This document shows, piece after piece, positions 39,001-47,593 of a stretch of 64,000 nt of DNA. Source of the DNA: Labyrinthula sp. Ha (taxonomy: Eukaryota > Sar > Bigyra > Labyrinthulida > Labyrinthulaceae); NCBI GenBank assembly GCA_015227615.1, contig JAALGZ010000014.1, forward strand, positions 496,001-560,000, read 5' to 3'. The stretch's first letter is position 1; the number at the start of each line of letters is the position of its first letter. A program made the translations under genes and the position numbers. The notes beneath the pieces were generated by a model. It saw nothing but the letters and a program-made list of their open reading frames with translations. It did not search any database and was not told the DNA's origin.

Positions 39001-39590
39001 CGCACAACATTTAAAGATGCCTTAGGACGAAAGATTATTTCTCACTTTTTCCTCGTTTCTTTCAAGAGTTGAACCTTTTTACATCAAGTGTCTCTTTTTA
39101 GTTCAGCCTTAACCTGGTTATTCATAGATAGAATACTGGCGCATTCTTTGCGTACTATCTATAAAATATGGCAAACTATGTTTTTTATTGGTTTGGTCTC
39201 CTTTGAGTGAACAACATTAATTATACTGAGAATTTATGTAAACCATGTGGCCGAGGTAAGCAACTAAATTTCTTTTAATTATCCGATAAGTGAATATGAC
39301 ACCTAAGCACGAACATTGTAGTTGGAAATCTCCTGTATCTAAAGTATTATTCTGTATAGAAAAAAATAAGGTTTGGTCACAAATCTCCGTTTGTTCTGAA
39401 TTATTTCATTCTTTGACTAAACTTATCAGGCTAAAATATTCTTCTCTTTATTCTGTTACTTTGGTTCTTGGAAATATGATAAACATGGTCTACTTTTAGT
39501 TTTCTTGGTTTTGTACACATTTTTCATGATATCAATATCTATGTAATTAAATTGTCTGTATCTAAGTAACTATCCGTTACTTCAGAAATA
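36038..39590. other. Desert with copia debris
   Basis: No host gene is supported. The stretch is A-rich on the plus strand up to about 38.5 kb and includes a short copia protease-like relic (see 37540-37710). The final 400 bp upstream of the FHA gene contain an 11-bp TTATC-CGATAA inverted motif at 39278-39288, related to the palindrome at 39591. Confidence 0.5.
37540..37710 (+). mobile_element. Old copia-like relic, protease region
   Basis: Near 37550-37590 an 'ILDS' stretch recalls the copia protease active-site context. About 80 bp further a piece reads like the family's '...L.DK.LVPN.T.NL' motif. Spacing and order fit copia protease but decay is extreme and no LTR is seen. Confidence 0.3.
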
Positions 39591-39611
39591 TTTCCGATAA
39601 GTATATCGAAA
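39591..39611. promoter_or_regulatory. Palindromic element upstream of FHA gene
   Basis: TTTCCGATAA, three bases, then TATCGAAA, 54 bp before the FHA gene's ATG. It matches the element at 50815-50837 in sequence and spacing, with one base shortened in the right arm. A dimeric transcription factor site is the simplest reading, which is an inference. Confidence 0.45.
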
Positions 39612-39665
39612 TATCGTAATTCGATTCGCCTTGATAGCAAAGTGCAAACAAAAGATACAAAAGAA

Positions 39666-40652
39666 ATGCCTGTAAACAATCTAACTCTCTCGCGCCAAAC
39701 CCTTAAACTAGACCTTCAACAATATGCAAATTTACGTAGCATTGAAAATAAAAATCTTTTTCTGATAATTAAACCAAATCATGCGTTTACAAGGCAAGAT
39801 TTATGCAAAACACTTCATATGGACGTATCTTCACAAATAACAGAAAATCAAGATAAACTTGAAACAAAAGAAGTAAAAATCAAAGAATATTCAATAGGAA
39901 GAGGACCTTCCAATTCTCTTGTAATTAATGATATGAAAGTTTCAACCTGTCACTTGAAGATATATTGTTACAGTCAATTTGAACGAGCTTCATTCAGCGC
40001 AACAATTAATCCGAAAACAAAACAGGGATCTAAAATTTGGTATTTTGTTGAAGACTGCAGCACAAATGGAACTTGGATTCATCAAAAACGAATGAAAAAA
40101 GGTGAAAAAGTACCTCTTACAAACAATACGGAACTTCTTTTGCCTGTTTGCAATACAGAAAAAAATCCCCAAGGAAAAGAAAAAGAATGCTTTCATAAAT
40201 TTGTATTTCAACTTCCAGATACGAAAAAGCTGGAAAATATATCTAAGAATCTTACTCTTAATAAATGTATTAATTTTACTGAAAAAGATCTCGCGCCCAT
40301 CGAAGAGGAAAAATTTGAACTTGAAGTTGAGAATAAATTTAACTCTGATAACATGAAGATAATAGATCAGAGTCTAAAATTCACATCCAGAAATAAGTTG
40401 AACAAAAGAAAAAGCTCCCCAAAAAAGATGCAAATGGTAAGAACCACTCTTTTAAAAGGTACGTTAAAGAAAGATTTAACCGACAGATCTACTTCTCTGG
40501 TGTCCAAAGTATACGTAACAAGTGACGAACTAGAAAAGCACAAAGAAAGTGTTTTGATGCTTCAAGAGTTAGTTGATATTCAAAATGATACCATAAGACA
40601 AAAAGATAAGATAATCAAGATACTTGAAGAGAGAATTAAGCAACTTTCATAG
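39666..40652 (+). CDS. FHA-domain protein with C-terminal coiled coil
   Basis: Translation from the ATG at 39666 gives 328 residues. An FHA phosphothreonine-binding domain lies at about residues 75-180. It has the G-R of strand 3 (IGRGPSNSLVI), the S-x2-H (STCHLKIY) and the N-G turn (CSTNGTWIH), all key phosphopeptide-contact positions. A basic, Ser-rich linker follows. The last 45 residues form a clear coiled coil (from 'SDELEKHKESV' to the end), suggesting dimerisation. FHA plus coiled coil is common in checkpoint, nuclear and centrosomal adaptors; which one is unknown. The stop lies 4 bp from the stop of the convergent dehydrogenase gene. Confidence 0.85.
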   Translation: MPVNNLTLSRQTLKLDLQQYANLRSIENKNLFLIIKPNHAFTRQDLCKTLHMDVSSQITENQDKLETKEVKIKEYSIGRGPSNSLVINDMKVSTCHLKIYCYSQFERASFSATINPKTKQGSKIWYFVEDCSTNGTWIHQKRMKKGEKVPLTNNTELLLPVCNTEKNPQGKEKECFHKFVFQLPDTKKLENISKNLTLNKCINFTEKDLAPIEEEKFELEVENKFNSDNMKIIDQSLKFTSRNKLNKRKSSPKKMQMVRTTLLKGTLKKDLTDRSTSLVSKVYVTSDELEKHKESVLMLQELVDIQNDTIRQKDKIIKILEERIKQLS

Positions 40653-40656
40653 CTAT

Positions 40657-41622
40657 TTAATATTGTTTAACCTTCACTTTGTTGAAATCTTCGAGTACAG
40701 TCAGTAGTCCCTGTGTTCCTTTTCTCTCCAATCCCTGTGCTTGCATTGCAACGTAAAACTGTTCTGCAAGAGAAGTTCCTGGCAAACTAATCTTCATCTT
40801 TTTCGCCTCAGTCAACGCAATCCCAAGATCCTTAACGAAATGCTCTACATAAAATCCAGGCTCAAAGTCTCTTTTCAACATTCTCGGAGCTAATTTCTGA
40901 AGCGTAAAACTTCCTGCTCCACCACCTTGAAGAAGGTCAATCATTCTAATGACGTCATTAAAAAACTGGATCTACTTGTCGAGTGGCAATCCAGCTTTGT
41001 GCCCATAGATTAAGCTTTCACAAACTCCAATCATAGTTGTAGCGATCATAATCTGGTTCGCGGCTTTAGTGTGTTGTCCTATCTTTATATAGGCAAAAAA
41101 TATACCTGCTCCAGCTTCTCCAAGAACCTCGATCCGTGAAGAATAGGTGTCCATTAGGGGCCTTGCTTTTTCAATTGCAGATGAATCACCACCTACCATT
41201 ACAACAAGTTCTCCATTTCTCGCTCCAACGTCTCCTCCGCTCACAGGTGCATCGATAGAGAAAATATCTTTCTTCTGGGCTTCTTCGGCGATCACCTTGG
41301 CAAGCTCTGGACTACTTGTGGTATGATCAATGAGTATAGATCCAGGTTTTAGCTTACTTAACAGCGAATTATTTCCGTTTCCAAGTACCATTGTTTCCAC
41401 ATCCTTCGGATACCCAAGCATGAGAAACATCACATCTGCAGTAGAAGCAATTTCTTCAGGGTTAGCGAAAGTAATGTTACTTGATAGATCAAGAATAGGT
41501 TGAGATTTAGAAGCAGTTCGATTATAAACAGAGAGATCTATTTTTGATTTCGTAAACATGTGTTTTGCCATGGAACAACCCATCACTCCAGTTCCAACCC
41601 ATCCTACTCTTAATTTTGTCAT
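40657..41622 (-). CDS. Beta-hydroxyacid dehydrogenase (HIBADH/GLYR type), two tiny introns
   Basis: The exons are 41106-41622, 40976-41078 and 40657-40945, giving 302 residues. The N-terminal NAD(P) site is VGWVGTGVMGCSMAKH. The family signature DAPVSGGDVGARNG follows, then the catalytic-Lys region GAGQHTKAANQ and the C-terminal 'GSFTLQKLAPRML..DFEPGF...H..KDL' helical domain. The family reduces or oxidises 3-hydroxyisobutyrate, glyoxylate/succinic semialdehyde or similar. Without splicing, a 27-nt segment inserts nine residues into the GAGQHTK motif, and a TAG ends the frame at LDK. Removing 27 and 30 nt restores both 'GAGQHTK' and 'LDKMIDLL'. No targeting peptide is obvious. The 3' end nearly abuts the FHA gene. 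Confidence 0.93.
40946..40975 (-). other. 30-nt intron in dehydrogenase gene
   Basis: On the minus strand it starts GTAGATCC and ends GTCATTAG, with TTTTTTAATGAC as a possible branch/pyrimidine region. Without splicing the frame stops at once. With splicing the codon AA|A gives Lys and joins LDK to MIDLLQGG, exactly the family sequence. Confidence 0.9.
41079..41105 (-). other. 27-nt in-frame intron in dehydrogenase gene
   Basis: On the minus strand it starts GTATATTTTTT and ends AAAGATAG. It contains no stop and is divisible by three, so it hides in an open frame. Its removal yields GAG|QHTKAANQ, the conserved catalytic segment, whereas retention inserts nine hydrophobic residues there. Confidence 0.88.
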
Positions 41623-41710
41623 TTTGGTTTATTGGGCCATGTGGCCATTTGATTTCTTTTTCTGTCTCAAAAATAGCGAGTAATAATTATGTATAATTAG
41701 TAGAGCTATA

Positions 41711-41714
<4 letters not shown>

Positions 41715-41746
<32 letters not shown>
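41715..41746. repeat. (AT)16 microsatellite
   Basis: An uninterrupted AT dinucleotide run lies about 90 bp upstream of the dehydrogenase start codon. Confidence 0.97.
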
Positions 41747-41750
<4 letters not shown>

Positions 41751-44492
41751 ATATTCAAAACTACTGTCTCTCTTATATATACAATTAAATATCACATAGT
41801 ACTACTATAGTTTATTGTAATCATAGATCCAACTTGATGTTTTGTATATCTTGTTTAAATAATTTAGGAGTGCAAGTTATATTATTTTCCTCAAAACATA
41901 TGTAACTCAGTTTTACTAAATGCATATATGTATAGGTAATATAGGACTAAAGTTTTTCATTTAGCTTAAGAAAAATATACTCTCAAATAACCACATAGCA
42001 GCAGTTAATCTACAAGATTTAGGGACTGGCTATTGAATAAAGCACGGAATATGAATGATAAAGAAAAGACTAGTATTAGACTGGTTACTCATGGATCTGG
42101 AAATTTTTTATAGAACTAGTCAGTATGATTTACACTAACCTTATATCTGCTGGGAAAATAAATATTTTTTCAAAGGGTTCTTTAGGGTCACTTTGTTGTT
42201 GTGTAGCAGCGACAAGAAAAGCACAGATCTCAGCCCTCAGATTTCCATAATTTGGTTTCAAGGGAGGTTCTCGGAAGTTGTGATTCTATTTAGGGGTCAA
42301 CTTACTAGCAAGGAGTCATACTTCACTAAGTTTTAATGATATAATCATATGAAGCTTTCCGGGTGAAATAGATTCACTGTAACTTTTTGTGGTTAATCTT
42401 AACACTTTGGCAAGAGCACATACCTCTTTGCAGTAGTAGTCTTTTGAGTACAGATATAATTTGTTAGTAATACATTAAAAGCAACGTTTCTTAACAAATA
42501 AGTTGTTACTATTGTAGCTTTTTATTTGATTGACTCCATCAGAGACAGTGTTTAAGTAAATTAAATCATTATTGTCATTTGCACGTTCTAAATATGCTAA
42601 CTAATCATAACCGGGGATGTTTCGCCTTTTACCAAGTTTGAGTCTCAACATTGGCAAATAGTGTGTGTAATATCTTAAAATCTATAAATTAATTTAAGAT
42701 ATTATCTTAATGGAGACAGATACGTACGGCTTAAGCGGTAATACAACATTTTCTTGCTTTATTTTCAATTAATTTTATTCCATTAACGCCTAGAACAAAA
42801 TCAATGCTGAAAAGGCTGATAAGTAACGGTGCAGAGAAGCTTCTTTCCTAATTCTTACTATCACTAGAAATTTCTGTGATATTATTTATTCTAATCGTTA
42901 AGTCATATCATTATTTTTCACTTTGATGTGTAGTGTCGTCTAGGTTAATCGAAATACACTAAGAGCTTTTACATTAACTTTACATGTATGAGTGTATGGA
43001 ATCTAACATGTGAAGAAGGTTTTCTTCTAATAATTCAACAACACAATAATTTGTGTCATTTGATATGCCAAGTGTAAAGCCTATTTCATAACAGGGGCTA
43101 AATGAGATTTCTCTGAGTCATTGCAGTCACAACGGGAATGACCGCAACGATATACAATTATCAAGAGTTAGGTGTTACACGCATAGTTCTTCCAGAAAAT
43201 ATATCTGGAAAAGCAAGTTATATGAAATTTGGTTGCAACCAAAGAACCAGCTTGATGTTCCTTCTAATTTCAACCAGCATAGTTTCTGAGAAGGCGCTGT
43301 TTCAAGCTAGATCAAGTGGCGAATGGAGACAAGAAGCTCTATCTGTCTCTGTAAGAAATAATTTTCGTGCTTATTGTGCAGCTTTAGTTTTCGTGAACGC
43401 TATCTAATTCGCAGGACATTAAAGATGCCACTCTCCCGAATCCGTAACATATTTTCCCCTGGCCTAAACACAGTTTTAGGTTACTGAAATATTTAGATCG
43501 TTGAAGATAAGAAAGTGTTCTTAATAATTGGCTATCAAGCTATGTGGCTTTGAAAATAAGGAAAAAGTAACTTTAAGTACTAAATTTATCAATTATTAAA
43601 AACTCTAAGATAATTATGGGTTGATTCTTTCTTTGCTCAGAATATACTATCGAATGGCCAGATATTCCAAAGTGGGGCAAGGACACTAACAGCAACGTTA
43701 GGCTATGAGTTGAGTTAATTTAGGCTTTCTCGAGTGACGTATTAGGTAATCCGAAGCCAATTTATTCTCAAGAGCACTTTAAAAGAACTAAAGAAGCTCC
43801 TTTCATATTTATGTTAAGTCTTAAAATACTCAGGAATAGACACCTATGTCTTAACACTCGTAACCAGTAATTATATTTCATTTTATAGCATGCTGTAAGC
43901 TTTGCTTTCTTATTGTTCTTCTATCAAGGATTCTGTCTCGAGATTGGTTTGTTTCTAATTCCGCAAAGTTCATACCTACTATTACCATTTTACTATTTCA
44001 TACTCTTAGGATAGTTGATAACCTATTATTTTACACAATTCTAAAGATGAAAATGCTTTTAGAGCCCTTACTTTTGAATTTTTTAATTTTGTTTATTTCA
44101 AAATTATTATGTTCTAAAAGAACATTACATAAAACCAGGTTACCCTTACCAGATGTTCTACTTGCATATTTTAGGACATTTTGGATCGCGGGAAACCCTT
44201 TGCAGTATTAGTTCAGCATAGATTCTATAATTTATACATTCTCATCATGATTCAACCTATTAGACAAGAAAGATGAATAAGGAGTGTACGTGTTCATCTT
44301 TCAGGAGTTGAGCGGATGCTCTTTTCCCAGCTGACGTAGTAGAGAAAAGCTTTAGGAGAAAAGACAAGAGACAGAAGTTACTTGAGAGTTTGAGTTTTAC
44401 TCAATTAAAAGAAAAAGAAATCAGACTACAGAGAATAAATAACTTATTAAGGATATAAATCCTTTCTCACTTAGTTAATAAGACTTACGCTA
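41747..44492. other. Desert between dehydrogenase and CBM1 genes
   Basis: An 89-codon open stretch at 43138-43407 on the plus strand has no recognisable domain and is not accepted as a gene. Nothing else is supported in 2.7 kb of AT-rich sequence. Confidence 0.5.
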
Positions 44493-45086
44493 TTAAGCCG
44501 AGTACTTAGTCGGATATTTGGTTGGATACTTAGTCGGGTACTTCGTGGTTGGTTGATCCGTGGGAAATCTAGTTGGGTACTTAGTAGGATACTTCGTTGG
44601 ATACTTCGTTGGATACTTCGTTGGGTACTTCGTTGGATACTTCGTAGGATACTTAGTCGGATACTTCGTAGGATACTTAGTCGGATACTTAGTTGGATAC
44701 TTGGTAGGATATTTAGTTGGATACTTGGTAGGATATTTAGTTGGATACTTAGTGGGTTCTTTTGTCGATTCGTACGGAAGGCATTGAGAGTAATAGTCAT
44801 TTTCCTTGTAGCACTGATCCTTCTCATTGCAACACTTTGTTGCTCCACTCCAACCACTACCTCCACATTGCTCATAAGTATTTGCACAGTATTCATTTCC
44901 TGGTCTACATTGGGAATAGTATGCATCGGAGGCAATACAAACGCTTCCATCACAACAGTTTGTATCTCCTGTCCATTCATATCCTCCGCATTGAGAATAT
45001 AGTTCAACACAGGATGATTCACTGGCTGCTGCACTCCTGACAGAAGCAGCACCTACAACGAACATTGTCAATAACTTTGATACCAT
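44493..45086 (-). CDS. Secreted double-CBM1 protein with PTKY repeat tail
   Basis: Translation from the ATG at 45086 gives 197 residues. This start gives a signal peptide (MVSKLLTMFVVGAASVRS); an in-frame ATG further upstream would bury it. Two CBM1 (fungal-type cellulose-binding) modules follow. Each has the C...QCGG..W.G...CC...C.........YYSQC pattern, with aromatic residues that stack on glucan chains. The C-terminal half is about fifteen PTKY units, a PTRFPTDQPT break, and four more units ending SA. Such Pro/Thr repeats are usually O-glycosylated rods that project or anchor modules in a wall. There is no catalytic domain, so the role is structural adhesion or wall binding. CBM1 is typical of fungi, oomycetes and some algae. 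Confidence 0.9.
   Translation of the reverse strand: MVSKLLTMFVVGAASVRSAAASESSCVELYSQCGGYEWTGDTNCCDGSVCIASDAYYSQCRPGNEYCANTYEQCGGSGWSGATKCCNEKDQCYKENDYYSQCLPYESTKEPTKYPTKYPTKYPTKYPTKYPTKYPTKYPTKYPTKYPTKYPTKYPTKYPTKYPTKYPTKYPTRFPTDQPTTKYPTKYPTKYPTKYSA
44503..44757 (-). repeat. 12-bp minisatellite encoding PTKY
   Basis: Twelve-base units (plus strand like GGATACTTAGTT) run through the gene with third-position variation, interrupted once near 44545-44570. Units differ mostly at synonymous positions, so the peptide is conserved more than the DNA. The unit length keeps opposite-strand frames open, which are not genes. Confidence 0.95.
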
Positions 45087-46292
45087 AGTTTTTGTCTTTA
45101 CTTTATTTGTTCTTGTTTGTTTTATTAATAAAATGCGAAACCAAGTATTCTCATCATATCTATGGCGACGAAGCAAAAGAAAAGAACCCATGAGTAAAAA
45201 TATGTCACCCGTTGGACATCTCCTCCACCATCAAAGCTTTCTAGGGACAACATCTTCTTTTGGCACCTTCTTTTAGTATTGAACGGTTCCAAATTTTACA
45301 AATTCCCGGGATTGAATAAGATAAACAAAGTTCTGGTTCCAGCAAGTATTCCAATCCCGGGTACCAATTTTATTTTGGCTAAAACCACATTCTCTTGAAA
45401 ATAAAAAGCTTAAAAGAAATTCCAGTGGCGCTGAAATATTCTGACAGAGTTCTGAGGACTACACATGAAAAATGTGCCTAGAAGGAGAATCCTAGCTTCC
45501 TGTAAGTAAAACCTGAGGAGATATTCCCAAGGAAAGAACAGGTCTGAACAAGGTGGGTTTGTTTACTCTCAGAGGTGATGTGTTTTATACGAGTAAGAAA
45601 ACATGGAACTGTTGAACAAGACTGTTTAAATGATGCATATTAGTAGTTATAAGTCTTCCAATGTGTTCTGAACTGTGACTTAAAGTTCCACTGTTCCTCT
45701 TAGTGTTTTACTAAGGAAGACATACCTTGCACATGTTAATGCAAATACAGTGTCTCCTGTTGTTTCCAATGAAGATGACATAGTTGACACATCAAAGAAG
45801 GCAAAGAAAATTTGGCGCTTTCAATAACTGCTGAATTTCTGCGAAGCTAAGGTAATCTCTGTCGTGTACTCTTGGTGAGCGGGGAAGGAAGAGTATCGCA
45901 TACTGGGCTTTAAGTTAGCAAAGCTGCTTGTATAAAACATATAGGTCTATCTTCTTTATTCCTTAATATTTTTTTTTGAATGTTGGATAATTTAGAGATA
46001 AACTTTTGATTTCAGGTTCACTCTCTTTAGTTGAAAGTGAGAAAATAGAAACCAAGGGGAGAATTTACTTCCTACAGATCACAAAGTATCTTCAGCGTAA
46101 AACAGGTTGACAGGATAAATCAGAACATGTTTCTACTCATATATTCATTGCGATACTGTGCATGATATTATTATTTTTTCTTGTAAAATCAAACACCAAT
46201 GTCCAAAATGGTGTTCCCAAAACACCCGCAAATGTATATATTAGTCAATGAAAGAAAATAGCGCAAAATACAGATGAGAATAGATATATATA
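45087..46292. other. Intergenic region with GC-rich inverted repeat
   Basis: No gene is supported. CCCGGGATTG (45305-45314) and CAATCCCGGG (45352-45361) are exact inverted copies around a 37-nt spacer. The flanking bases are partly palindromic too. This is an unusual GC-rich pair in AT-rich DNA about 220 bp upstream of the CBM1 gene and may be regulatory or a small element end. Confidence 0.5.
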
Positions 46293-47470
46293 ATGTTTGC
46301 TCCAATGAATTGTGAATATGACGATGAAGAAGAAGATTTTGCTCTAATTATTCTTGATTGTGGCTCGAACACGACAAGCGCTGGATTCGGGGGAGATGAT
46401 GCCTCACGAGCTGTCTTCCGCACTGTATGTTGCAAAATTTCTAAACAAAAACTTCCAACCGAAGAAATGTATTTAGTTGGTGACCAAGCAGTTGAAATCT
46501 CTAACAGAGAAGGCGTTGAGCTACATAATCCAATCTGTACGGGAGTCGTTGTGGTTTGGACAGAACTCGAAGCTATTTTGCACCATGCATTCTACAACTT
46601 ATTAAAAATTGATCCGGGTCAACATCCAATATTAGTAGCAGCGCCTCCATTAAACCCAAAAGCGAACCGTCTTAGAATAGCACGACTTCTATTAATGAAG
46701 TTTGGGTTCAGCGGCGTTTATTTTGGTCTTGATGCGATTTTAGACCACTATTCACAAGGTAGAATAAACCCCAGTATGTACCTTCACTCCGGAGCGGATG
46801 TTACAACTGTCACTCCTATGATGTGGGAGTTTATCATTCCTCATGCTATAAAAAGAATCAATCTTGGGGGGAGAGACATTACTAAGTACTTGGAGAGAGT
46901 TCTAAAAGAACGAGATCACGTATTCCCTCAGGTAAACAGCTTTCTTTTTGCGGAAAGCATAAAGGAATAGTTGTATTATGTTTCTACAAACTTTGTAGAA
47001 GATCTAACTGATAAAGACCACTGGGACAAAAAGTTATTGCCTCATAAACTCAATGATGGGCAACTTATATTCCTAGGCACAGAAAAGTTCAAAGCTCCAG
47101 AAATTTTGTTCAAGCCATTTCTTATAGGACGTGAAGATCCAGGAATATCAGACCTTATTTTTGAAAGCTGGTTGATGTGTAGCATAGATGTTAGAAGCGA
47201 GTGCTTTTACAATATCCGATTAAGTGGAGGGAATACCCTTTTGCGAAATATGAAAAAAAGGATCAACTCAGATCTCGATCAGATGTTTTCCAAAAAAAAT
47301 TGAAACGGTATGTTATTGTCCCACCAGAGAGAAAAACTCCTCTTGGATAGGAGGCTCTTATTTGTCGGTGACAAGAGTTCCAAGAATACTGGATACTTAA
47401 AGACAAATATCTACATCTAGGAGACAAAATTTTTCAAGAAAGAGAGCTTGATAGTTGTTTTGCACAGTAG
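46293..47470 (+). pseudogene. Actin/actin-related protein pseudogene
   Basis: The whole actin fold can be followed: 'LDCGSNTTSAGFGGDD' (phosphate-1), 'APPLNPKANR', 'HSGADVTTVTPMM' (phosphate-2), 'LGGRDITKYL', 'LSGGNTLL' and, near 47330-47360, 'VPPERK' and 'WIGGS'. The frame is damaged. There is an in-frame TAG at 46968-46970, at the K of actin's 'IKEKLCYV'. The frame shifts in an A-run near 47293-47301, between VPPERK and WIGGS, and again before the last helix ('FQEYWI'). A 39-nt GT-AG segment ending at that TAG could be an intron, but it would remove conserved residues. Divergence in the 226-residue first frame suggests an ARP-like or relaxed actin paralogue. Confidence 0.75.
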
Positions 47471-47531
47471 ATACAATTCTCAGGGCAGTTCCTTGTCCAT
47501 AAAACAAGAGATTAGACAGGTATTCGGGTAT

Positions 47532-47573
47532 AGTAGGTACCATTCAGGGTCCAGTAGGTACCATTCAGGGTCC
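47532..47573. repeat. 21-bp tandem duplication
   Basis: Two exact copies of a 21-bp unit (AGTAGGTACCATTCAGGGTC + C) lie between the actin pseudogene end and the Vps18 stop. It looks like a recent slippage or repair duplication. Confidence 0.9.
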
Positions 47574-47593
47574 AGTAAGCAACCATTGTTTGA

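Noticed and set aside
43138-43407. 89-codon plus-strand frame.
   Set aside because: No recognisable domain, no promoter features and isolated in a desert.
44553-45002. Plus-strand open frame of about 150 codons opposite the CBM1 gene.
   Set aside because: It is produced by the 12-bp repeat, which keeps other frames open; the minus-strand frame has a signal peptide and two CBM1 modules.
44493-45191. Upstream start of the CBM1 gene at 45191.
   Set aside because: It would put 35 charged residues before the signal peptide; the ATG at 45086 gives a proper secretory N-terminus.
46968-46970. TAG read as an amino acid (code reassignment), suggested by in-frame TAGs in two genes.
   Set aside because: Recognisable genes (FHA, m-AAA protease, the 336-aa gene) end cleanly with TAG, and the actin-like gene has other damage too.
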